A stretch of 28,563 nucleotides of DNA from a virus. The stretch is taken from the IMG/VR virus record IMGVR_UViG_3300035670_001016, positions 1-28,563 of that record. One strand, written 5' to 3'. The translations under genes were made by a program, and so were the position numbers. This document shows, piece after piece, positions 1 through 6,993 of the stretch (positions are counted from its first letter, which is position 1; every line of letters starts with the position of its first letter). The notes beneath the pieces are model-generated. The model searched no databases. It saw only the letters and a list, made by a program, of their open reading frames with translations, and was not told the DNA's origin.

Positions 1-684
1 TACGACCTGCGTACTGCACGTCGTTCGATGAACCTACTAACCATAGAGTGGGCAAATCGTGGCATCAATATGTGGACGATTGAGCAGGGCACGAAGAATT
101 TGGTACAGGGCACTGCGACGTACGATTTACCGGACGACACCATTGACTTGCTTGAGCACGTTATAAGAACAGGAGCTGGCAATGTTTCTACGCAAGCTGA
201 CCTCACCCTTACACGGATTAGTGTTTCCACCTACGCCACAATCCCAAACAAACTTTCTCAAGCAAGACCGATACAGATTTACATCAGCCGCAACTCTGGA
301 GCCACGTACCCTCCGGGGGGACAACCTGCGGGAACCGACCCCATTACGGGCAACCTCCCACCCCAATTCACAGTTTGGCCTGTCCCTGACCAAGGCACTG
401 AAGCCTCGCCGTACTATCAGGTAGTTTATTGGCGTATGCGCCGAGTACAAGACGCAGGGGATGGGTTGCAGACTCCTGATATGCCGTTCCGTTTCCTTCC
501 CTGTATTACCGCAGGGCTAGCTTATTACATAGCTCAAAAGATTCCTGAAGGCATGGAGCGGCTTCAAATGCTCAAAGCTGCTTACGAAGAGCAGTGGAAC
601 TTTGCTGCTGGCGAGGATCGTGAGAAGGCTGCTGTCCGTTTTGTACCCCGCAGGATGTATCTGGGTAATACTGGGAGCTTCTGA
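1..684 (+). CDS. Head-tail adaptor-like structural protein (5' partial)
   Basis: The frame is open from base 1 with no stop upstream, so the true start lies left of the window; an internal ATG at 28 is probably not the start, because the codons before it (reading YDLRTARRS) continue the same coding style. The visible 227 residues contain LTIEWANRGINMWTIE, then a YDLPDDTIDLLEHV stretch, a middle section rich in beta-strand and proline, and a helical C-terminal part ending in VPRRMYL. This arrangement recalls small adaptor or tail-completion proteins next to the portal in podovirus-like phages (SU10-adaptor type), which form the ring joining portal and tail nozzle. Another adaptor-like gene lies at 1450-2151. 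The next gene starts in an overlapping TGATG. The structural role is likely; the exact family is inference. Confidence 0.6.
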   Translation, partial: YDLRTARRSMNLLTIEWANRGINMWTIEQGTKNLVQGTATYDLPDDTIDLLEHVIRTGAGNVSTQADLTLTRISVSTYATIPNKLSQARPIQIYISRNSGATYPPGGQPAGTDPITGNLPPQFTVWPVPDQGTEASPYYQVVYWRMRRVQDAGDGLQTPDMPFRFLPCITAGLAYYIAQKIPEGMERLQMLKAAYEEQWNFAAGEDREKAAVRFVPRRMYLGNTGSF

Positions 685-1112
685 TGCCTAATCAGTTCGC
701 CTCTGGTAAATGGGCCATTGCACAATGCGATAGGTGTAACTTTCGCTTTAAACTGAAGCAGCTAAAGTCGTTGGTGATTAAGACTAAGAATGTGAACATT
801 CTTGTCTGCCCGGAGTGCTGGGAACCAGATCAGCCACAGTTACAGCTTGGCATGTATCCGGTATATGACCCTCAAGCCATACGTAACCCCCGAGTTGATT
901 CCAATTCATACCGTCAGGCTGGGTTTAATGGCTTGCAGATTGAGCCTGTGAATGATGACTCTAGCATAGACGAGCTAGGTACGATTACAATGGGTAGTCG
1001 GATTATTCAGTGGGGGTTCAACCCCGTTGGTGGGTCAAGATTGTTTGATGCTGCGCTTACTCCAAACGATTTAGTAGCGCAGGGTTTGGTTAATTCTGTC
1101 ACCGTATCGTAG
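684..1112 (+). CDS. Four-cysteine (zinc-ribbon-like) phage structural protein
   Basis: This 142-residue protein has a clear CxxC pair at residues 15-18 (CDRC) and a second at 42-45 (CPEC), about 23 residues apart, with basic strands between them. The spacing fits a small zinc-ribbon or rubredoxin-like knuckle. The remaining 100 residues are rich in Pro, Asn and Asp and end in a hydrophobic tail. The start codon overlaps the preceding stop (TGATG), so the two genes are translationally coupled. Its place between two adaptor-like genes suggests a virion or assembly role, such as a neck protein or an assembly cofactor. I do not recognise a named family, and zinc binding is inferred from the cysteine spacing only. 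Confidence 0.6.
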   Translation: MPNQFASGKWAIAQCDRCNFRFKLKQLKSLVIKTKNVNILVCPECWEPDQPQLQLGMYPVYDPQAIRNPRVDSNSYRQAGFNGLQIEPVNDDSSIDELGTITMGSRIIQWGFNPVGGSRLFDAALTPNDLVAQGLVNSVTVS

Positions 1113-1118
1113 GAGCAA

Positions 1119-1313
1119 ATGATGGATATGAAAGACTTAGCGCAGGACAAAAAGATGATCGCTGGTGCAGTGCACAAGCATGAGAAAGCCAAGCACAAAG
1201 GTGCGCCACTGACCAAACTTGCCAAGGGTGGTAAGACCAACGCAAACATGCTGAAGATGGGGCGCAATCTTGCCAAGATTGCTAACCAAAAGAACGCTGT
1301 ACGGGGGCGATAA
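1119..1313 (+). CDS. Small lysine-rich phage protein
   Basis: A 64-residue, strongly basic protein, with about a quarter of residues Lys or Arg, starting at an ATG six bases after the previous stop. The AGGAG at 1111-1115, which overlaps that stop codon, is a good ribosome-binding site for the ATG at 1119 or the in-frame ATG at 1122. The core, roughly KHEKAKHKGAPLTKLAKGG, resembles short lysine-rich open reading frames I recall in this position of other podovirus-like genomes. It has no membrane segment or catalytic motif. The charge suggests binding to DNA or to acidic structural proteins during assembly, but no function can be assigned. It ends in TAATG, coupled to the next tiny gene. Confidence 0.55.
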   Translation: MMDMKDLAQDKKMIAGAVHKHEKAKHKGAPLTKLAKGGKTNANMLKMGRNLAKIANQKNAVRGR

Positions 1314-1453
1314 TGGAAAAGAAAAATGTAAACAAACCCAAACCCGCGCCGACTCCAAAGTCTACGGATGCAAAACCTAAGACTTCCGGCATTAAAATTC
1401 GTGGTACTGGGTGTGCAACCAAAGGCGTAATGGCTAGGGGGCCGATGGCGTGA
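1313..1453 (+). CDS. Tiny basic phage protein with KIRGTG motif
   Basis: A 46-residue gene. Its ATG overlaps the previous stop (TAATG at 1311-1315), and its TGA overlaps the GTG start of the next gene (GTGA at 1450-1453), so translational coupling on both sides supports a real gene. The first half is a Lys/Pro/Thr-rich, probably disordered tail. The second half reads IKIRGTGCATKGVMARGPMA. A KIRGTG-A-TKG-ARGPM type motif recurs, as far as I recall, in tiny proteins of other marine and freshwater podovirus-like phages. It may be an RNA- or DNA-contacting peptide or a small virion protein; the function is unknown. The cysteine in the motif is unusual compared with the form I remember. Confidence 0.6.
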   Translation: MEKKNVNKPKPAPTPKSTDAKPKTSGIKIRGTGCATKGVMARGPMA

Positions 1454-2151
1454 ACTATACGGAGTTAAAGAAGGCGATCCGAGGGTATGTCGAGAACGAC
1501 TTCCCGACGATTACTTTTGCTGATTCGGTTACGACTTATACGTCGGACGATCAACTTGCGACATTTGTTAAGCAGGCTGAGCAGCGAATATTTAACTCCC
1601 TTCAACCACCCATATTCCGCAAAAGTGTTATTGGTGTTTTTGATGCGGATAATCCTTATCTCACTTGTCCTACTGACTTTCTTTCTCCCTTCAGTCTTGC
1701 TGTAATTAATCTGACGACAGGGCGGCGTGATTTTCTGTTGAATAAAGATGTTGAATTTATTCGTGAGGCATACCCCATTCCCACATCAACAGGTCGCCCT
1801 CGTCACTACGCATTATTTGGCCCAATGGTAAACGGTGGTGTTATTACCAATGACATATCAATTATTGTTGGGCCGACTCCAGATTTAAACTATCAAGCTG
1901 AGCTCCACTATTTCTACTACCCAGAATCTATCGTTGATGCAGGTACATCATGGCTTGGTAATAACTTTGATACGGTGCTTTTGTATGGCGCACTCCAAGA
2001 GGCGTATACATTTATTAAGGCTGAGCCTGACATGCTTGGCAGGATAGACGCGCAGTACAAAGAAGCCCTTGCGCTGTTCAAACAGCTTGGGGATGGTAAA
2101 GATCGCCGTGATACTTATCGTGACGTACAAGTACGTTACCCTGTGAGGTAG
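1450..2151 (+). CDS. Head-tail adaptor protein (SU10-adaptor / gp11-like)
   Basis: A 233-residue protein starting at GTG (1450), which overlaps the upstream stop as GTGA. The N-terminus is helical (YTELKKAIRGYVENDFP), followed by LATFVKQAEQRIFNSLQPP, a typical entry to the adaptor fold. A beta-rich middle contains PTDFLSPFSLAVI and GRPRHYALFG, and the C-terminus is helical (LLYGALQEAYTFIK, then a basic tail). This order of helical ends around a beta barrel matches adaptor proteins of SU10-type podoviruses and, more distantly, T7 gp11. These proteins dock onto the portal and carry the nozzle. The 1-684 gene may be a diverged second adaptor. Family assignment is from recognition of the pattern; moderately sure. 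Confidence 0.7.
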   Translation: MNYTELKKAIRGYVENDFPTITFADSVTTYTSDDQLATFVKQAEQRIFNSLQPPIFRKSVIGVFDADNPYLTCPTDFLSPFSLAVINLTTGRRDFLLNKDVEFIREAYPIPTSTGRPRHYALFGPMVNGGVITNDISIIVGPTPDLNYQAELHYFYYPESIVDAGTSWLGNNFDTVLLYGALQEAYTFIKAEPDMLGRIDAQYKEALALFKQLGDGKDRRDTYRDVQVRYPVR

Positions 2152-2152
2152 T

Positions 2153-2581
2153 ATGGCAATCTACCAGACGATGTGCACAAGTTTTAAGGCTGAGGTTGCC
2201 AGAGCTTTGCATAATTTCACAGCGAGTACGGGAGATGTTTTTAAGCTTGCCCTCTACACCGCTTCTGCCACCCTCGACGCAACAACTACAGCGTACACAT
2301 CAGCGGGTGAATCCAGTGGAACCAATTACACGGCTGGCGGCATTTCACTCACAAACGTCACACCGACAACGTCAGGAACAACAGGCTATTGGTCGTTTGA
2401 TAACGCAACCTTTTCAAATGTTACTCTTTCATGCGCGGGTGCGCTGATCTATAATTCCACCAATCAAAACCGTGCTGTATGTGTTTTGAATTTTGGTACA
2501 ACTATTGTGAAGTCAGGTTCTGATCTGACGATCACTTTCCCTGCTCCGGGGGCAACGGATGCCGTTTTGAGGATAACCTGA
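2153..2581 (+). CDS. Virion structural protein, paralogue 1
   Basis: A 142-residue Thr/Ser/Ala-rich, beta-rich protein. GAGG at 2144-2147 is suitably spaced for the ATG at 2153. It is a clear paralogue of the protein at 2793-3251. Both begin with an MCTSF motif, share a STGD/N-FKLALY/FKAALY segment, the almost identical SGTNYTAGG motif (residues about 54-62), an ALIYN/VLIYN strand and NRAV near the C-terminus. Proteins of this shape are common in the tail gene region of uncultured podovirus-like phages and are usually called structural. The pair could form a hetero-oligomeric collar or tail decoration. No enzymatic motif is seen. The stop overlaps the next start (TGATG). Confidence 0.65.
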   Translation: MAIYQTMCTSFKAEVARALHNFTASTGDVFKLALYTASATLDATTTAYTSAGESSGTNYTAGGISLTNVTPTTSGTTGYWSFDNATFSNVTLSCAGALIYNSTNQNRAVCVLNFGTTIVKSGSDLTITFPAPGATDAVLRIT

Positions 2582-2775
2582 TGGCAATGGTATTTACGAC
2601 CAAAGGTGAGATGGACGAGTCCTTACTTGAAAAAAGGGAAGGGATCGTTGATACTGACAACGAGCACACAACGTGGGTCGAGTATTGGCATAACGGTGAA
2701 ATGGTGCATCGTTCCGCGCATGTGACGTTGAAAAAGGCATTAGTTTTGTCTGCTGCCGCAGCAAAAATTGGTTAG
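2581..2775 (+). CDS. Small phage protein of unknown function between paralogues
   Basis: A 64-residue protein whose ATG overlaps the previous stop codon. It is acidic in the first half and has a WVEYWHNGEMVHRS strand-like centre and a helical, alanine-rich C-terminus (KKALVLSAAAAKIG). It has no signal peptide, membrane segment or known catalytic motif. Its position between two paralogous structural genes suggests either an insertion between duplicated copies or a partner or chaperone of the pair. It is supported mainly by tight coupling and by protein-like composition; I do not recognise the family. Confidence 0.5.
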   Translation: MAMVFTTKGEMDESLLEKREGIVDTDNEHTTWVEYWHNGEMVHRSAHVTLKKALVLSAAAAKIG

Positions 2776-2792
2776 TTTGAAAGGAACTTGAA

Positions 2793-3251
2793 ATGGCTAA
2801 TACCCAAGCAATGTGCACTTCGTTCTTGCAGGAGTTAATGCAAGGGCTTCAAGACTTTACGACCAGCACAGGTAATTCGTTTAAAGCAGCGTTGTATGAA
2901 GCAACAGCAACCTACAACGCATCGACTACTGCTTATGCAGTGACTAACGAAGTATCTGGAACCAACTACACGGCTGGTGGTGTGGCAGTGACTAACGGAA
3001 CTTCTCCGCAGTCTACTAATGCTTCGGCAACTGCTGGTGTAGCGTACTGGACCCCTAGTGCTTCGATCACGTATACCAACGTGACGCTGACAACGGCTTT
3101 TGATGCGGTGCTTATTTATAACAACACCAACTCAAACCGTGCAGTCAGTGTTCATACGTTTGGTTCGCAGACGATCACGGCTGGTACGTTCACGCTGACA
3201 ATGCCAACGAACAACACCACTTCTGCTCTGTTGCGTTTGTCCACGACCTAA
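2793..3251 (+). CDS. Virion structural protein, paralogue 2
   Basis: A 152-residue paralogue of 2153-2581, starting at the ATG at 2793 behind an AAGGAA ribosome-binding site. Shared elements in order are MCTSF, DFTTSTGNSFKAALYEA, TTAYAVTNEVSGTNYTAGG, a tyrosine/threonine-rich strand, AVLIYNNTNSNRAVSV and a C-terminal LLRLS. Compared with paralogue 1 it carries about ten extra residues in the middle (around NGTSPQSTNASATAG). Its function is structural by position, probably tail or collar. The divergence, with only motif stretches conserved, points to an old duplication. Next comes a 20-base gap, among the largest in the window. Confidence 0.65.
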   Translation: MANTQAMCTSFLQELMQGLQDFTTSTGNSFKAALYEATATYNASTTAYAVTNEVSGTNYTAGGVAVTNGTSPQSTNASATAGVAYWTPSASITYTNVTLTTAFDAVLIYNNTNSNRAVSVHTFGSQTITAGTFTLTMPTNNTTSALLRLSTT

Positions 3252-3271
3252 TTTCTTTTTAGGGGTAGCCC

Positions 3272-4351
3272 GTGGCTAATTTTGGCTGGGGTGATAACCC
3301 GTGGGGCTATGACGGTTGGGGTGGCGTTGGTGTTGAAGCGGCACTGACAGGAGTTAGTGCGTCTGGCGCGGTAGGAAGCGTAACTGAGACAAACGCTCCG
3401 GCTGAAGATGGTGTAGCTGCTACTGGTGCAGTAGGTTCTGTTGGCGCAACTATTACAGTTGCCCTGACGGGAGTCAGCGCGTCTGGTGCAGTTGGTAGTG
3501 TTGTCTTTAATTATCAGTTAGCTGGTGTTGTTGCTTCTGGAACGGTTGGTTCAGTCACAGTTGCCGAACGTCAAATTGCTTTGACGGGTGTTGGAGCCGC
3601 AGGTGCAGTTGGTAATGTTCTTTATGCTTTCCCACAAGATATAACAGGCGTTGCTGCAACTAGCGATGTTGGTTTTGTTGGCGTTGCTGTTGATATTGCG
3701 CTTTTCGGCGTTGAAGCAGCAGGTGCTGTAGGTGATGTAACTGAAACAAACACACCCACCGAAGATGGCGTTGCAGCCACAGGTTTTGTTGGATCAGTTG
3801 GAGCTGAAACTACTGTTGCGCTATCTGGTGTAGAAGCTTCTGGGGCTGTTGGCAGTGTAGCCTTTACTATTCCTGCGGACCTTACAGGTGCCGAAGCATC
3901 AGGTGTTGTTGGTACGGTTACTGTTGCCGAAAGAGAGTTAGGGTTAAGTGGTGTTGAGGCTGCGGCTGCGGCTGGTTTTGTTGCTGCACTTTTAGAAGTA
4001 GCTATATCTGGTATTGAAGCGGCAGGTGCAGTTGGTGATGTTACAGAAGAAGTAAATCCGACCGAAGAAGGTGTCCTTGCTACTGGACAAGTAGGGGCTG
4101 TTGGCGCGACAATCACTGTTAGTTTGTCGGGTGTTGCTGCTACAGGTGAAGTCAGTTCATTAACTGCAATTTCTTCATTTGATTTATCTGGTGTAGCTGG
4201 TTCTGGCGCGATTGGTTTGGCGGCTATGATTAACTCTAAAGAGCTAACTGGAAACCAAGCACGGGGAACGGTGGGTAATATTGGCGTATTGTATTGGGGG
4301 CTTATTAACAATTACCAAGATGCTCAATGGGAATTGGTTGAAACGGAGTAA
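3272..4351 (+). CDS. Repeat-built tail/appendage protein (GVxAxGAVGSV repeats)
   Basis: A 359-residue protein starting at GTG (3272) behind AGGGG. The short N-terminus is Trp/Gly-rich (NFGWGDNPWGYDGWG), a form seen in phage structural proteins of this type. Nearly all the rest is tandem copies of a short beta-type unit, GV-x-A-x-G-A-V-G-S-V, separated by variable linkers of about 8 residues. The units form a higher-order repeat: the TETNxPxEDGVAATG block begins at residues 38 and 157, and a diverged copy begins at 258. The last 40 residues differ and end in NYQDAQWELVETE. The composition suggests an extended fibrous stalk. One copy of the unit also ends the protein at 14528-15241. The role in the virion is inferred from context. 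Confidence 0.65.
   Translation: MANFGWGDNPWGYDGWGGVGVEAALTGVSASGAVGSVTETNAPAEDGVAATGAVGSVGATITVALTGVSASGAVGSVVFNYQLAGVVASGTVGSVTVAERQIALTGVGAAGAVGNVLYAFPQDITGVAATSDVGFVGVAVDIALFGVEAAGAVGDVTETNTPTEDGVAATGFVGSVGAETTVALSGVEASGAVGSVAFTIPADLTGAEASGVVGTVTVAERELGLSGVEAAAAAGFVAALLEVAISGIEAAGAVGDVTEEVNPTEEGVLATGQVGAVGATITVSLSGVAATGEVSSLTAISSFDLSGVAGSGAIGLAAMINSKELTGNQARGTVGNIGVLYWGLINNYQDAQWELVETE
3347..4300 (+). repeat. Tandem coding repeats, GVxAxGxVGxV units with higher-order period
   Basis: The coding DNA repeats a unit of about 18-20 codons encoding GVxAxGAVGxV plus a linker. A longer period is visible: the block beginning with ACTGAGACAAAC at 3383 recurs at 3740 (357 bases later), and a weaker copy lies at 4043 (303 bases later). 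The 54-base difference between periods equals 18 codons, about one short unit, suggesting gain or loss by recombination. Confidence 0.75.
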
Positions 4352-4354
4352 CAA

Positions 4355-5473
4355 ATGGCAAGTACATATTCAGACCTTAAAATTGAGTTAATTGGTACAG
4401 GTGAGCAGTCTGGTGCGTGGGGGACAACGACCAATACCAATTTAGGCACTGCGCTAGGGGAGGCAATTACAGGATCTGCTGACGTATCTTTTTCGAGTGC
4501 GGATGTTACTGTAACCTTAACTGATTCTAATGCCGCGCAGACAGCTCGTAATCTCCGTTTAAATTTAACAGGTACTACGGGTGGGGCAAGAAATTTAATT
4601 CTTGGTAGTGGGTGTCAGATTGAAAAACTCTATCTGATTAATAATGGTACGGCAGACACCATCACCGTTAAAAACACCACAGGCACGGGGATCGCAGTAC
4701 CTGCTGGTAAAAGCATGTTTGTGTTTAATAACGGCACTAATGTTGTTGATGCTGTTACCCACCTTACATCATTAACGCTTGGTACAGACCTCGCGGTTGC
4801 CGATGGCGGCACTGGGATTTCTTCAGGTACATCCGGCGGGATTTTGTATTTTTCTGCCTCTGGTACTCTCGCCTCTTCCGCTGCCCTTGCTGCGAGTGCA
4901 ATTGTTTTAGGCGGCGGTGCGGGTACTACTCCTGCCACAACTACCACAGGCACGGGTGTCGTCACAGCCGTAGGTAATGCAGTTAACACCAGCGGGGGTT
5001 TAGTTACACAATCAGGAACACTTACCGCTAACAACATTCTACTTGGCGGCGGCGCAAGCACGGCCATTTCTTCATCAAGCCTCTTAGCAACTTCTGCCGC
5101 TGTAACTTCTGGTACTTATATCAAAGCAATTGGATATGCCGATACGGTCGTGGCGCTTGGTAATACGGGTACAGCAATCAACTTAGATGTTGTTAGTGGT
5201 GGTGTATTTACGGCAACGCTTACAGGAAATGCAACAATTACACTGCGTTATCCGGTGTCTTCCGGGGCGTCCTCGTTTACACTTATTCTAACCAATGATG
5301 CAACTCCTGGGCGTACCGTTGCTTGGGCGGGTGGTTCGTTTAAGTTCCCTGGTGGTGCAGCATCCTTGTCTCGCACAACGACAGCTAATGCAGTTGATAT
5401 TTGGGTCTTCTTCACGCCAGATGGCGGGACGACTTGGTATGGCAATATCGCCATGAAGAATATGACAGCTTAA
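4355..5473 (+). CDS. Tail fibre-like protein
   Basis: A 372-residue protein, ATG at 4355, three bases after the preceding stop and behind a GGAG. The N-terminal part (SDLKIELIGTGEQSGAWG, then TNTNLGTALGEAITG) is a form I associate with tail fibre proteins of uncultured marine and freshwater phages. The middle is low-complexity Ser/Thr/Gly/Ala with an ADGGTG motif typical of phage fibre shafts. The C-terminal 100 residues form a distinct domain: GNATITLRYP, then FTLILTNDATPGRTVAW, FKFPGG and a final aromatic strand (VDIWVFFTPDGGTTWYG), probably the receptor-contacting tip. It is followed by a helical protein and the oxygenase cluster. The receptor is unknown. Confidence 0.7.
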   Translation: MASTYSDLKIELIGTGEQSGAWGTTTNTNLGTALGEAITGSADVSFSSADVTVTLTDSNAAQTARNLRLNLTGTTGGARNLILGSGCQIEKLYLINNGTADTITVKNTTGTGIAVPAGKSMFVFNNGTNVVDAVTHLTSLTLGTDLAVADGGTGISSGTSGGILYFSASGTLASSAALAASAIVLGGGAGTTPATTTTGTGVVTAVGNAVNTSGGLVTQSGTLTANNILLGGGASTAISSSSLLATSAAVTSGTYIKAIGYADTVVALGNTGTAINLDVVSGGVFTATLTGNATITLRYPVSSGASSFTLILTNDATPGRTVAWAGGSFKFPGGAASLSRTTTANAVDIWVFFTPDGGTTWYGNIAMKNMTA

Positions 5474-5486
5474 TAGGAGTAAGAAA

Positions 5487-5831
5487 ATGGCTTTAACCGC
5501 AGAGCAGCAAGCACAGATTGAATTAGTAGAAGCTACTGATGCAGGTCGCCGCGCCCATGAACAGCAAATGGAAGCAACGCGTCACGCTAACGCCGTGGCT
5601 TTGGCCGCAGCACAAGCACAGGCTCAATCACAAGCGCAAATTGCTTCTATTGAAGCAAGTGCTCAATCAAACGCTGATTATCAGGCCAAACAAATCAGGC
5701 TTGAGGCAATACGGCTAGCAAAAGAAACGCTCATTGAAAACGCTCGCAGTAAACCTGTAGACGCTCGTGATGTATCAGCGGCTGATGTGCAGGCTTTTGC
5801 TCAATCGCTTGTGTCGTACATTAACGGATGA
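5487..5831 (+). CDS. Helical Ala/Gln-rich protein, fibre-associated
   Basis: A 114-residue, almost entirely helical protein starting behind a strong AGGAG site. Residues 1-90 are Ala/Gln/Glu-rich (for example AAAQAQAQSQAQIASIEAS) and would form a long coiled coil. The C-terminus has a short separate helix (VSAADVQAFAQSLVSYING). It has no signal peptide or cysteine. Helical proteins next to fibre genes often act as assembly chaperones or as trimerising shafts, but no family is recognised and no function is claimed. Its stop overlaps the start of the first oxygenase (ATGA at 5828-5831), so it is co-expressed with the oxygenase block. Confidence 0.5.
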   Translation: MALTAEQQAQIELVEATDAGRRAHEQQMEATRHANAVALAAAQAQAQSQAQIASIEASAQSNADYQAKQIRLEAIRLAKETLIENARSKPVDARDVSAADVQAFAQSLVSYING

Positions 5832-6421
5832 TTCAGGGTTTTGCGTATTTCCCTGCCATCGTCTATCGCGATGAGCATCCTGAGTGGGTTGATTATGCGT
5901 TAAGAGTGTCTCAAAAATACTTTGACGCGCAAGCCAATCAGGGTGCTTTGTGTCAAACAGGCCATATGGGTAACGATCCTGAGATGAAGTTTTTAACGGA
6001 TTACTTGCAGTCAACCAGCCATGACATCTTGGCAGGTCAAGGTTATGCAATGGATCGGTATGAACTTTATGTTTCGGGCTTGTGGGGGCAGGAAGTCAGA
6101 GGGCATGGCGGCACGAATGTGCATGTGCATAAGCACAGTCAGCTTTGCGGTTGGTTTTTTTTAGAAGCCCCTGAAGGTGGGTCATATCCTGTGTTTTATG
6201 ACACTCGCGCTAACAAGCAAATGATTGAGCTTGACTTTGCCCCCAGCGATGAAGTGACCAACGCAACTTCAACTGTTCACTTTAACAATATTGCTCCAGG
6301 CACTGTGCTACTAGCCAATTCATGGATGCAGCATCAACTCACGCCCAACATGACAGATAAGCCAACTAAGAGTATTCATTTCATCGTTTCGCATAGGGAT
6401 AAACCATGCAGTACATGCTGA
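5828..6421 (+). CDS. 2OG-Fe(II) oxygenase, first of four (2OG-FeII_Oxy_5-like)
   Basis: A 197-residue protein resembling the family of putative 2-oxoglutarate-dependent Fe(II) dioxygenases often found in phages and cyanobacteria (PF13759-like). The diagnostic stretch is residues 99-111, HVHKHSQLCGWFF, which fits the family pattern H-x-H-x2-S-x-L-x-G-x-Y/F-Y/F. A distal histidine is at 169 (WMQHQLTP). The residue expected to bind the 2OG carboxylate appears to be Lys181 (KSIHFIVS), where this family more often has Arg. The reaction would be hydroxylation of a protein side chain or small molecule with 2OG and O2, giving succinate and CO2. The substrate is unknown; the neighbouring fibre proteins are the obvious candidates. 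It overlaps the next oxygenase by 16 bases. Confidence 0.75.
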   Translation: MIQGFAYFPAIVYRDEHPEWVDYALRVSQKYFDAQANQGALCQTGHMGNDPEMKFLTDYLQSTSHDILAGQGYAMDRYELYVSGLWGQEVRGHGGTNVHVHKHSQLCGWFFLEAPEGGSYPVFYDTRANKQMIELDFAPSDEVTNATSTVHFNNIAPGTVLLANSWMQHQLTPNMTDKPTKSIHFIVSHRDKPCSTC

Positions 6422-6993
6422 CACCTTATGCCGAGCCAACTGAGCCTTTTGCTTGGTGGGAGGGTGCTTTTAATGACCAAGAGCTTGACCAGTTACAAGA
6501 GCGAGCCATCAAAGCCGATCAGAGGGCGCAAGTCGGTGGCGGTTCAGATCCAGAGCACTTAGCAAAAATTAGGCGCTCCCATGTGTCGTGGATGGACTGC
6601 AATCAAGAAACCAAATGGGTATTCGACAGACTTGCTCATGTTGTGTCGTCTCTTAATTCGCAGTTTTATCGGTTTGATTTAACCGGGTTTGGCGAGCCTT
6701 TACAGCTTACAAATTATGATCAGTCCGAGAACGGCATGTATGGTTGGCATCAGGATTATGGGGGCAGGCGTGGCGTCAGTAGAAAGCTTTCAGCGGTGCT
6801 TCAGTTGACTGATCCAGCACAATACGAAGGCGGCAATCTTCAAGTGTTAACAGGTGGCAATCCGGTCAATATCAGAAAGCAGCGCGGACTCATTGCGGTG
6901 TTTCCATCCTATATCCTTCATCAAGTAACGCCCGTGACTCAAGGCAGCAGACAAAGTCTTGTGACATGGCTTTCAGGACCAGCATTCCGATGA
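6406..6993 (+). CDS. PKHD-type 2OG-Fe(II) hydroxylase, second of four
   Basis: A 195-residue protein with a complete catalytic set of the prolyl 4-hydroxylase superfamily: H115-x-D117 in YGWHQDYGG, distal His172 in YILHQVTPVTQGSR, and Arg182 ten residues later for 2OG binding. Strands KLSAVLQL and EGGNLQVL are typical of PKHD-type (PiuC-like) enzymes. The length matches the compact single-domain enzymes. The start at 6406 is preferred over the in-frame ATG at 6415 because AGGGAT lies just upstream. It overlaps the preceding and following genes, so it is part of a tightly coupled block. The substrate cannot be read from sequence; peptidyl proline or another side chain in a virion protein is plausible. 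Confidence 0.88.
   Translation: MQYMLTPYAEPTEPFAWWEGAFNDQELDQLQERAIKADQRAQVGGGSDPEHLAKIRRSHVSWMDCNQETKWVFDRLAHVVSSLNSQFYRFDLTGFGEPLQLTNYDQSENGMYGWHQDYGGRRGVSRKLSAVLQLTDPAQYEGGNLQVLTGGNPVNIRKQRGLIAVFPSYILHQVTPVTQGSRQSLVTWLSGPAFR

Noticed and set aside
2636-2643. An exact KOPS-like octamer GGGAAGGG, considered because of the FtsK-gamma-like domain
   Set aside because: It is the only one I noticed by eye. About 3.5 matches to GGGNAGGG would be expected by chance over both strands of a window this size at even base composition, so there is no sign of selection.
3252-3271. Intergenic gaps (here, 2776-2792, 5474-5486, 15242-15257) as promoters or terminators
   Set aside because: All gaps are about 20 bases or less and show ribosome-binding sequence only; no -35/-10 pair or hairpin with a T run could be supported.
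3622-4311. A long antisense reading frame (229 codons) opposite the repeat protein
   Set aside because: It mirrors the repeated Ala/Gly/Val codons of the + strand gene, has Ala/Pro/Thr low-complexity sequence and no ribosome-binding site; it is a shadow.
6966-6989. Upstream in-frame ATG for the third oxygenase
   Set aside because: The ATG at 6990 overlaps the preceding stop as ATGA, the junction style used throughout the window, and gives a more typical N-terminus.
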